A stretch of DNA of 64,000 nt, from NCBI RefSeq assembly GCF_023746555.1, contig NZ_CP098755.1:1995001-2059000 (forward strand), given 5' to 3'. Both the position numbers and the translations under genes were made by a program. The DNA is from Brevibacillus ruminantium. GTDB lineage: Bacteria > Bacillota > Bacilli > Brevibacillales > Brevibacillaceae. This document shows positions 16,561 to 23,567 of the stretch, piece by piece (positions within the stretch are counted from its first letter, which is position 1; each line of letters begins with the position of its first letter). The notes beneath the pieces were generated by a model. That model did not search any database, had not been told where the DNA came from, and was given only the letters and a program-made list of their open reading frames with translations.

Positions 16561-17616
16561 ATGCAGAACAAGATGACAAACAGAGGAAAATGGGTATGGA
16601 TGGCGGCTTTTGCCCTTTCCGTTACCTGCTTCTTTACGGGTGCGGGAGCTGGCCTACAGACAGCTGAGGCCCGTTATACCGATCAGATCAGCAGCAAAAC
16701 CTTCGTCGATACAGATCGTCATTGGGCGAAAAAAGAGATCGATGAAGCCGTGCGAGCGGGTTGGCTGCAGGGTTTTCCAGATGGCACGTTTCGTCCGGAG
16801 CAGCCTGTTTCACAAGAACAGTTCATGGCTTTGCTCGAACGCCTCTTGCCCGCCTACAATGGCCATGAGCCCGATGACTTATCTCGGGAGCTGTATCTGA
16901 GCCCTGTACAGGGACGATGGTCAGAAAAAACCTACAAGCATCTGTTTTCGGCAGGAATCATCCCGAATGGCAAGCCGGAGGAGCCCGTTACTCGCGTAGA
17001 AGCGGCAAGGCTGTCGCTGGCTGCCCTGGGCAAGCAATCGGAGGGAGAAAAATATCGGGGCACTTCCTCTCGCTTTTTTAATGATGTCTCGCCTGACAAA
17101 GAAAATCAGGTTCTCACGATATACCCGATTTACAAGCTGGGAGTCATGACTGGCTACCCGGACGGCACATTTCGTCCGGATGATCGCGTGACCCGTGCGC
17201 AGGCTGTCGTCTTGCTGAAAGGGATCAAGGAAGCGGCAGCGGAGCTGTATCCGGGGCAGGTCACTGAAGCGGAGCGCGTGGCGATGACAAAAGCCGTTGA
17301 TACGTTTGTCACCGGTGTGATGGACAAGGAGAGGATTCGTCGCTATGACGAGCTGGTCGCCTATGTGCAGAAACAGAAGCTGCCAGTGAGTGAGCGATTC
17401 CTGCAGGAGCATTTTTCCTTTATGAAATATGAGGTGTATGATTACGCCAGTTTTCCCCGCTTTGATGAACTGATCTACTACGCGAAAATCAGCGACGGGA
17501 AATACCGGATGACTGTGCAGTACTATGCGGGGGAACTGGGAGGCAGTATGGACCGGACCTTTTATCTCGCTTCGGAGGATGGAAAGAGCTTCCGTCTGAT
17601 CGGAAAAGACGAATAA
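16561..17616 (+). CDS. Exported S-layer homology (SLH) domain protein
   Basis: About 351 residues. A signal peptide (GKWVWMAAFALSVTCFFTG, likely cut after AEA near residue 40) is followed by SLH repeats. The first, at about 50-100, contains HWAKKEIDEAVRAGWLQGFPD. A second is degenerate, and the third, near 175-230, contains YKLGVMTGYPDGTFRPDDRVTR. SLH domains bind pyruvylated cell-wall polymer. The C-terminal ~110 residues are not recognised. ATG 16561 was chosen with AAAGGTGG upstream; a GTG at 16546 would lie inside that site. Confidence 0.85.
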   Translation: MQNKMTNRGKWVWMAAFALSVTCFFTGAGAGLQTAEARYTDQISSKTFVDTDRHWAKKEIDEAVRAGWLQGFPDGTFRPEQPVSQEQFMALLERLLPAYNGHEPDDLSRELYLSPVQGRWSEKTYKHLFSAGIIPNGKPEEPVTRVEAARLSLAALGKQSEGEKYRGTSSRFFNDVSPDKENQVLTIYPIYKLGVMTGYPDGTFRPDDRVTRAQAVVLLKGIKEAAAELYPGQVTEAERVAMTKAVDTFVTGVMDKERIRRYDELVAYVQKQKLPVSERFLQEHFSFMKYEVYDYASFPRFDELIYYAKISDGKYRMTVQYYAGELGGSMDRTFYLASEDGKSFRLIGKDE

Positions 17617-17620
17617 TGCA

Positions 17621-17667
17621 AAACAGCCGTACCCCACTAGCTTCGAGCGGGTACGGTTGTTTTTTTT
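17621..17667. terminator. Bidirectional terminator between the SLH gene and the permease
   Basis: AAACAGCCGTACCC pairs with GGGTACGGTTGTTT, followed by a T run on the plus strand and a shorter one on the minus strand. The permease stop codon lies in its loop. Confidence 0.85.
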
Positions 17668-18920
17668 CGTTTCTCCCAGAGCAGGAGAAGTCCTGCGATG
17701 ACCAGCGGGTAGAGAGCCGACCAGCCGAGAAAAGGGTAAAGGGCACCCGTGACAATCAGCGAGGTCCACGCGGCAAGCCGACCGTAGCGACTCTCTTTGA
17801 GAAGATGAATCCCGGCCAGACAACCGCCAATGTAGGTGGCAAAAAAAGTGGCGTTGGGAAGCTGGATCAGGCGGGCAAGATCGATCCAGCCCAGAGCGAG
17901 AACCGTAAGTACGAGGGCGAAGCAAAGCGTCAAAAAGAGCAGTCCGCCGATGGGGGTCCGGTATTTCCGGTGAAGCAGGCCAAACCAGCGCGGTGCAGAG
18001 CCTTCCCGTGCAAGGGCGTAAGCAATCCGCGAAGCAGCGCCAATATAGGCATTGACCGTCGCCACACAGATAAACAGGGCGGTCACCCCTACGATCCAGC
18101 CGCCGACGGGACCCAGCGAAAGCTGAACCATCACACTGAGCGACGCTTCTGAGCGTCCCAGCCCGTAGCTGTGGGTAGCCACGGTTAACAGCGCGACAGA
18201 AAAGTAAAGCAAAGCGACGATGCCAGCACTCCAGAGCACACCACGAACAGCGTTTTTCTCCGGATTGACGAATTCCTCAGACAGATGAGTAACGGCCTCC
18301 CAGCCGATAAAGCACCAGAACAGCAAGCCTGCGACCTGGGCCACACTCAACCAGCCATGCGGCACAAATGGAGTAAAGTGGGATACCTGCGCGTGTGGCA
18401 GAGCAGCGATCACAGCCAGGACCAGGATGGCTACGATCAGACCGACAACGACGGTCTGAACGCGGCTGGCCACCTGCAGCCCAAACACGTTCATGCTCAC
18501 GACAGCCAGCAGGATGAGTGCGGCTGCGAGGTAGACCTGAAGCGGTCCCCAATCAAGAAGCACGGCTGCATAGTGGGAGGCGGTGACGGCGACAATCGGG
18601 GCACCCATGGGAACCGAAAGCAGAAAAAACCAACCGACCATATTGCCGAAGCGGTCCCCGTATGCCAGGCGCACAAACGTGGAGACGCCTCCCGAACTGG
18701 GGTGTTTCGCCGATAACAATCCCATTGTGATGGCCATCGGCAGCACCAGGATCGTCATCAGCAGCCAGGCCAGAATCGAGGCGGGGCCCGCTTTTTCGGC
18801 AGCCAAGCCGGGGAGGAGCAGTACACCCGAGCCGATGACGGCCCCAATGTACAGTGTGACAATATGGGGTAGTGACAGTGTCTTCGTAAGGCCGCTGGAG
18901 TGTGGAGCGGAGTTTTCCAT
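17637..18920 (-). CDS. YjeH-like amino-acid exporter (APC superfamily)
   Basis: 427 residues with 12 hydrophobic segments. IGAVIGSGVLLLPGLAA near residue 26 is the unwound first helix typical of APC transporters. FWCFIGWEAVTHLSEEFVNPEK and the C-terminal GWSALYPLVIAGLLLLWEKRK closely track E. coli YjeH, an exporter of methionine and branched-chain amino acids. It is divergent from a LysR regulator, the usual layout for a regulated exporter. The substrate is inferred from the family. Confidence 0.85.
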   Translation of the reverse strand: MENSAPHSSGLTKTLSLPHIVTLYIGAVIGSGVLLLPGLAAEKAGPASILAWLLMTILVLPMAITMGLLSAKHPSSGGVSTFVRLAYGDRFGNMVGWFFLLSVPMGAPIVAVTASHYAAVLLDWGPLQVYLAAALILLAVVSMNVFGLQVASRVQTVVVGLIVAILVLAVIAALPHAQVSHFTPFVPHGWLSVAQVAGLLFWCFIGWEAVTHLSEEFVNPEKNAVRGVLWSAGIVALLYFSVALLTVATHSYGLGRSEASLSVMVQLSLGPVGGWIVGVTALFICVATVNAYIGAASRIAYALAREGSAPRWFGLLHRKYRTPIGGLLFLTLCFALVLTVLALGWIDLARLIQLPNATFFATYIGGCLAGIHLLKESRYGRLAAWTSLIVTGALYPFLGWSALYPLVIAGLLLLWEKRKKTTVPARS

Positions 18921-19000
18921 TGTAAGCCCTCTCTTTTCATCGAAATCTTTGCGGAAACACGTACTCAGTTGCAGTGTAGCATAGACGAAAAGATCGGAGT

Positions 19001-19018
19001 TATCTATAATAATTGATA
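19001..19018. promoter_or_regulatory. Candidate LysR-type operator between exporter and regulator
   Basis: TATC-N10-GATA (19001-19004, 19015-19018) is an AT-rich palindrome of the T-N11-A kind that LysR regulators bind. It sits midway in the divergent gap. TATAAT at 19005-19010 inside it may be the regulator's -10 box, which would give autorepression. Confidence 0.5.
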
Positions 19019-19056
19019 GTAACGATCGGAAAAATCGATGAAAAGGGGTGTGTCGG

Positions 19057-19977
19057 TTGGATACTCGTTATCTGCAAACCTTCCGCGAAGTAGCCAAATG
19101 GCAAAGCTTTACCCGTGCTGCCGAGGTATTGGGGTATGCGCAATCCAGTGTCACGACCCAAATACAGAATCTGGAGCAGGAATTTGGCGTCACGCTGTTT
19201 GAGCGATGGGGACGTAAAATCAAGCTGACTCATGCCGGGGAAGTTCTTCTCGATTACTGTGGTCAGTTACTGGGTTTACTGGATGAGGCAAAAATGCAGC
19301 TAAGCGAGCAGTCAGAGATGGCAGGCACGATCACGATTGGGACGGTAGAATCGCTGGCAGCATTCTATTTGCCGCCTTATCTGCAAACCTTTCGCCGCGA
19401 GCAGCCGCAGATGAAAGTTTTGCTTACGCCTGGAATCTGCCACGAGCTTCGCCAGGGAGTGAAGGACGGCACCTACGATTTTGCGGTTGTGCTCGACTGG
19501 CTGCAGTCTCACCCCGATTTGGACTGTGTCAACCTAGGAGAAGAAAAGTTGGTCGTCATCGCTACCCCCGAACATCCGCTGACAAAGAAAAAGCTTGTGA
19601 AAGCCGAGGATTTTGCCGGAGAGCAGTGGATATTCCCCGAAGCGGGCTGCAGCTATCGCGCGATGATCGAGTCTGTTCTGCGGGACTGCGGCACCGGTAT
19701 CGAAACGTCGCTGGAATTTGGCAGTTTGGAGGCGATCAAGCAGTGCGTGGCATACGGACTGGGAATAGCCATCGTCCCCATGATCGCCATCACGGAAGAA
19801 GTAGAGAAGGGGCTTGTTACGGTACTTCCCTTTTCCCATCCGGATATCCGTGTGTACCGACAGCTCGTGTATCATAAAAAGAAGTGGATGCCGCGCTCGA
19901 TGCGCTATTTTCTTGAACTGCTTTCCGGCAAAGGCGGTACTGGCGAGAAAGTAAACGCTAAAAACACAGCGGAATAG
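19057..19977 (+). CDS. LysR-family transcriptional regulator
   Basis: 306 residues. The N-terminal winged helix is DTRYLQTFREVAKWQSFTRA, then YAQSSVTTQIQNLEQEFG. The C-terminal ~210 residues are a periplasmic-binding-like effector domain starting near TITIGTVESLAAFYLP. The start is a TTG at 19057, which fits both the family start and the AAAGGGG site ~10 nt upstream; an in-frame GTG at 19048 abuts that site. It probably controls the divergent exporter in response to an amino acid (inferred). Confidence 0.88.
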   Translation: MDTRYLQTFREVAKWQSFTRAAEVLGYAQSSVTTQIQNLEQEFGVTLFERWGRKIKLTHAGEVLLDYCGQLLGLLDEAKMQLSEQSEMAGTITIGTVESLAAFYLPPYLQTFRREQPQMKVLLTPGICHELRQGVKDGTYDFAVVLDWLQSHPDLDCVNLGEEKLVVIATPEHPLTKKKLVKAEDFAGEQWIFPEAGCSYRAMIESVLRDCGTGIETSLEFGSLEAIKQCVAYGLGIAIVPMIAITEEVEKGLVTVLPFSHPDIRVYRQLVYHKKKWMPRSMRYFLELLSGKGGTGEKVNAKNTAE

Positions 19978-20078
19978 TTGTTTTTTCTTGCGGAGACTAT
20001 GGTACGGATAGGAAAATGAAAATTCCTGTGGTAAGATTAAACGTAGCTGTTTTTTAGAAGAAGGAGGTTCATCCGTAC

Positions 20079-21338
20079 ATGAACATGGTATCTGAAAGCA
20101 TTGTAAAAGATATGGCTCTCGCACCAAACGGTCATCTGAAGATCGACTGGGTAAAAGAACATATGCCGGTACTTAACCGCATCCGTGAGCGTTTTGAAAA
20201 GGAAAAGCCATTTGCAGGTCTGAAAGTGGCAATCTCTCTTCACCTGGAAGCGAAAACTGCTTATCTGGCGAAAGTCGTGCAAGCAGGCGGCGCCGAGGTA
20301 ACCATTACTGGGTCCAACCCTCTGTCCACACAAGACGACGTATGCGCTGCCCTGGTGGAAGACGGCATTCGCGTTTTCGCCAAGTACAACCCATCGCCGG
20401 AAGAGTATAAAAGCCACATGATCAAAACACTGGAGACCCGTCCCGACCTGATCATTGACGACGGCGGCGATCTGGTGACGATCTTGCACAGTGAGCGCCG
20501 TGATCTGCTTTCCCAGGTGCGTGGCGGTGCGGAAGAGACGACTACCGGCATCTTGCGCCTCAAGGCTCTGGAAAAGGAAGGCAAGCTGGAATTCCCGATG
20601 GTCGCAGTTAACGACGCGTTCTGCAAATACTTGTTTGACAACCGCTATGGTACGGGTCAATCTGTATGGGACGGTATCAACCGTACAACCAACCTGGTAG
20701 TGGCAGGCAAGACGGTCGTGGTCGTCGGTTATGGCTGGTGCGGAAAAGGCGTAGCGATGCGTGCAAAAGGTCTGGGTGCGAAAGTGATCGTAACCGAGAT
20801 CGACGCCATCAAAGCAGTGGAAGCGTACATGGACGGATTTGAAGTGATGCCGATGAGCGAAGCGGCGAAACACGGTGATTACTTTGTGACCGTGACTGGA
20901 AACCGTGACGTAATTCGCAAAGAGCATTTTGAAGTGATGAAAGACGGTGCGATCCTCTCCAATGCCGGCCACTTCGATGTCGAAGTAAACAAGGTAGAGC
21001 TGGAAGCGTTGTCGAAATCCAAGCGCACGGTTCGCAAAGATATCGAGGAATTTGTCCTTGCCGATGGTCGAAAAGTGTATCTCCTGGCCGAAGGGCGTCT
21101 GGTCAACCTGGCAGCGGGGGACGGTCACCCGGCAGAAATTATGGACATGACATTTGCTCTGCAAGCCGTTTCTCTGGAGCATGTAAACAAACAGTACGAA
21201 TCCATCGGCAAGCGCGTGCTGAACGTACCGTACGAGCTGGATGCGATGGTCGCCCAATACAAACTGGAAGCACTGGGAATCAGAATCGACAAGCTGACCG
21301 ACGAACAAAAAGCATATCTGGATAGCTGGGTCGAATAA
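20079..21338 (+). CDS. ahcY: S-adenosylhomocysteine hydrolase (adenosylhomocysteinase)
   Basis: 419 residues. Substrate-site motifs HLEAKTAYL (near 55) and [10 protein letters not shown] (79-88), IIDDGGDLV at 125-133, and the NAD-binding loop GYGWCGKG at 217-224 are present. The short form (no ~40-residue insert) and HLEAKT motif resemble the Thermotoga/archaeal type. It splits S-adenosylhomocysteine to adenosine and homocysteine, in place of or beside the MtnN/LuxS route usual in Bacillus. GAAGGAGG precedes ATG 20079. It sits alone with a strong terminator directly before mraZ. Some family members prefer S-inosylhomocysteine, so the substrate is not certain. Confidence 0.9.
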   Translation: MNMVSESIVKDMALAPNGHLKIDWVKEHMPVLNRIRERFEKEKPFAGLKVAISLHLEAKTAYLAKVVQAGGAEVTITGSNPLSTQDDVCAALVEDGIRVFAKYNPSPEEYKSHMIKTLETRPDLIIDDGGDLVTILHSERRDLLSQVRGGAEETTTGILRLKALEKEGKLEFPMVAVNDAFCKYLFDNRYGTGQSVWDGINRTTNLVVAGKTVVVVGYGWCGKGVAMRAKGLGAKVIVTEIDAIKAVEAYMDGFEVMPMSEAAKHGDYFVTVTGNRDVIRKEHFEVMKDGAILSNAGHFDVEVNKVELEALSKSKRTVRKDIEEFVLADGRKVYLLAEGRLVNLAAGDGHPAEIMDMTFALQAVSLEHVNKQYESIGKRVLNVPYELDAMVAQYKLEALGIRIDKLTDEQKAYLDSWVE

Positions 21339-21380
21339 TATCGCGAAACGCGTCCTTTCCCGGTAAAAAAATCAACGAAA

Positions 21381-21409
21381 AATCCTGCTTACAAAAGCAG
21401 GATTTTTTC
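21381..21409 (+). terminator. Intrinsic terminator of ahcY
   Basis: Perfect 10-bp stem AATCCTGCTT (21381-21390) / AAGCAGGATT (21395-21404) with a 4-nt loop and a T run. The loop also carries the probable mraZ -35 box. Confidence 0.92.
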
Positions 21410-21417
21410 TTTATAAT
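21388..21417 (+). promoter_or_regulatory. Promoter of mraZ and the dcw operon, overlapping the ahcY terminator
   Basis: CTTACA (21388-21393, 4 of 6 to TTGACA), 18-nt spacer, perfect TATAAT (21412-21417). The MraZ boxes begin ~16 nt after the -10, just inside the transcript. Confidence 0.65.
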
Positions 21418-21432
21418 AGCTAATAGGTGTCC

Positions 21433-21481
21433 AAGTGGGGAAAAGTGGGGGAAAGTGGAGGCCTTTTGGAGGAAAGTGGGT
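21433..21481 (+). promoter_or_regulatory. MraZ operator: tandem AAGTGGRG boxes at 10-bp spacing
   Basis: AAGTGGGG at 21433 and 21443, AAGTGGAG at 21453, a degenerate TTTTGGAG at 21464 and AAGTGGGT at 21474. The units repeat every 10-11 bp, one DNA turn, between the promoter and the mraZ start. Known MraZ proteins repress their own dcw operon through TGG-type repeats in this position. Confidence 0.85.
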
Positions 21482-21490
21482 GAATCGGCC

Positions 21491-21922
21491 GTGTTTATGG
21501 GTGAATACCAGCATAGCATCGATGATAAAGGCCGGTTGACGATCCCTGCCAAATTCCGTGATGGCCTTGGCACATCCTTCGTTGTTACCCGCGGACTTGA
21601 CCAATGTCTGTTCGTCTACCCGATGGAAGAGTGGAAAGCTTTGGAGGAGCGGCTGAAGATGCTGCCGTTTACCAAAGCCGATGCACGCGCGTTTACGCGA
21701 TTTTTCTTTTCGGGTGCATCAGAATGTGAGTGGGACAAGCAGGGAAGGGTAAATATACCGTCTACTCTGCGTGATTACGCCACGCTTCAAAAAGAGTGCG
21801 TTGTCATTGGGGTTTCCAATCGCGTGGAGATTTGGAGCAAAGATCGATGGGAGAATTATTTCGCTGAGTCGGAAGGCTCCTTCGGAGAGATCGCAGAGAA
21901 GCTTGTGGATTTTGATTTGTAG
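21491..21922 (+). CDS. mraZ: MraZ, transcriptional regulator of the dcw cluster
   Basis: 143 residues with two AbrB-like swapped-hairpin repeats. The DxxxR DNA-binding motifs are DDKGR near residue 11 and DKQGR near 82. The alignment with B. subtilis MraZ starts at [10 protein letters not shown], so the start is GTG 21491; an in-frame ATG at 21455 lies within the operator boxes. MraZ forms a ring that binds tandem GTGG repeats, here directly in front of its own gene, indicating autorepression. Confidence 0.93.
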   Translation: MFMGEYQHSIDDKGRLTIPAKFRDGLGTSFVVTRGLDQCLFVYPMEEWKALEERLKMLPFTKADARAFTRFFFSGASECEWDKQGRVNIPSTLRDYATLQKECVVIGVSNRVEIWSKDRWENYFAESEGSFGEIAEKLVDFDL

Positions 21923-22005
21923 ATCAACTGTGAGAATGCAACAAGAAAAAACGGTGTCGCGGGGCTGGACCCCGATCGCCACCGATGGAACTGGGAGTGA
22001 CGGCT

Positions 22006-22941
22006 TTGTCATTTCATCATGTAACGGTTTTGCGCGAAGAAGCCGTTGACGGACTCAATATCCGGACAGATGGCATTTATATGGATTGTACGCTGGGTGG
22101 AGCTGGTCATAGCAGTCTGATCGCTTCGCGTCTGGCTCCGGGCGGACGTCTGATCGCTGTCGATCAGGACGATTGGGCGCTGGAAAATGCTAAAGAGCGG
22201 CTATTGCCCTACATAGATCGAGTCACGCTGGTTAAGAGCAATTTTCGCCACCTCAAGCAAATCATCGACGACCTGGGGCTAGATGGCGTCGATGGTGTAC
22301 TGTTTGATCTGGGAGTCTCCTCCCCCCAATTGGACGAAGGGGAGCGAGGCTTCAGCTACAATGCTGATGCTCCGCTGGACATGAGAATGGACCAGCAGGC
22401 AGCGTTGACTGCCTATGAAATCATCAATGAATGGGACGAGCAGGAGCTTGCCCGCATCATCTGGGAATACGGCGAGGAAAAGTTTTCCCGGCGAATTGCC
22501 CGGCAAATTGTCCAGAGCAGACAACGCGCTCCGGTCGAGACGACAGGCGAGCTGGTCGAACTGATCAAGGAAGCGATTCCGGCTGCCGCCCGCAGAACGG
22601 GTCCGCATCCTGCCAAACGGACATTTCAGGCCATTCGGATTGCCGTAAATGACGAACTGGATGCCTTTCGGGATGCCGTGATCGATGCGATCAACATCCT
22701 GCGTCCAAATGGAAGAGTAAGCGTGATCACCTTTCACTCGCTGGAGGACCGGATTTGCAAGCAGGTTTATCAGGAGTATGCCAAAGGCTGCACCTGTCCG
22801 CCTTCGTTTCCGCTCTGCACCTGCGGGAATGAGGCCACTGTCAAGATCATTACCAGAAAGCCAATTTTACCATCGGAGCAAGAGTTAGAAGCAAACCCGC
22901 GCGCCCGTTCGGCGAAATTGCGGGTAGCGGAAAAATTGTAA
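22006..22941 (+). CDS. rsmH: 16S rRNA (cytosine-1402 N4) methyltransferase RsmH
   Basis: About 311 residues. SAM motif [13 protein letters not shown] near residue 27, [10 protein letters not shown] near 103, and the family-specific RFxxE-like tail [12 protein letters not shown]. It methylates the ribosomal P-site base C1402. The start is uncertain: TTG 22006 has GGGAGTGA at a good distance and gives the family-typical [12 protein letters not shown] 21985 lacks a good ribosome site. Second gene of the dcw operon. Confidence 0.92.
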   Translation: MSFHHVTVLREEAVDGLNIRTDGIYMDCTLGGAGHSSLIASRLAPGGRLIAVDQDDWALENAKERLLPYIDRVTLVKSNFRHLKQIIDDLGLDGVDGVLFDLGVSSPQLDEGERGFSYNADAPLDMRMDQQAALTAYEIINEWDEQELARIIWEYGEEKFSRRIARQIVQSRQRAPVETTGELVELIKEAIPAAARRTGPHPAKRTFQAIRIAVNDELDAFRDAVIDAINILRPNGRVSVITFHSLEDRICKQVYQEYAKGCTCPPSFPLCTCGNEATVKIITRKPILPSEQELEANPRARSAKLRVAEKL

Positions 22942-22975
22942 CGCTCGCAGCCAGAGCATAGGGAGGGAGACCGAG

Positions 22976-23431
22976 ATGAGCTATTACTACCGGGGAAATC
23001 TCGCGGTAGAGCTGGAGGAATCACCACGTTCCAGCACCAAGAAAAAAACGAAGCGGACGATTCGGATCAAGCCGTCTATTCCGACTGGGGAAAAATTGAT
23101 GTATCTCTTTTTCGTTACCCTGGTTGTCGTAGGTGTGAGCCTGGTTGGTATTCGATATTCCGAAATCTCGCAGCACAACTATGAGATTCAACGACTGAAG
23201 AAAGAGATCAAGCTTACAAAGGAAGCCAATGCCAGCCTCCAACTGCAGATTGAACAGTTGGGCAACCGTGACCGTATCATCATGGAAGCTGAAAGAATGG
23301 GAATGGTGTACAATCCAAAGGCAGCTCATATGGTCGGCCAAACCAGCGAGGCTGCCGCTACAAATAAAAAGACAACAACGGCATCGTCTACTTCAGGGGA
23401 AGAGCCGACGAAAGAGCCTGCCAATAACTGA
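22976..23431 (+). CDS. ftsL: Cell division protein FtsL
   Basis: 151 residues. A basic cytoplasmic N-terminus, one membrane helix (about 41-60) and a leucine-zipper coiled coil (about 65-105) form the bitopic FtsL layout. The protein ends in a long Thr/Ser/Glu-rich tail. FtsL bridges DivIC and DivIB in the septal complex. Strong GGGAGGGAG precedes ATG 22976. Confidence 0.9.
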   Translation: MSYYYRGNLAVELEESPRSSTKKKTKRTIRIKPSIPTGEKLMYLFFVTLVVVGVSLVGIRYSEISQHNYEIQRLKKEIKLTKEANASLQLQIEQLGNRDRIIMEAERMGMVYNPKAAHMVGQTSEAAATNKKTTTASSTSGEEPTKEPANN

Positions 23432-23452
23432 TTGAATATAGCTGCCTACTCG

Positions 23453-23484
23453 AATGTTACTTGCGCAAGTAAGTAACATTTTTT
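23453..23484 (+). terminator. Hairpin with T run between ftsL and pbpB (terminator or attenuator)
   Basis: AATGTTACTT (23453-23462) pairs with AAGTAACATT (23471-23480), followed by Ts. A second fold is possible: TTACTTGCGCAAGTAA (23457-23472) is a perfect palindrome. It splits the dcw operon here, so pbpB may be partly uncoupled from mraZ-ftsL. Confidence 0.75.
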
Positions 23485-23567
23485 ACGTAAAAGAAGCTCA
23501 TTTGCTACTTTAGTCCTATCTGCAGTGAAGTACAGGGAACGAGATGACCCGGAGTTGAGGTGAAACT

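Noticed and set aside
20037-21308. 423-codon open frame on the minus strand opposite ahcY
   Set aside because: It mirrors a certain gene, has no ribosome site and no family resemblance; such frames arise from codon bias.
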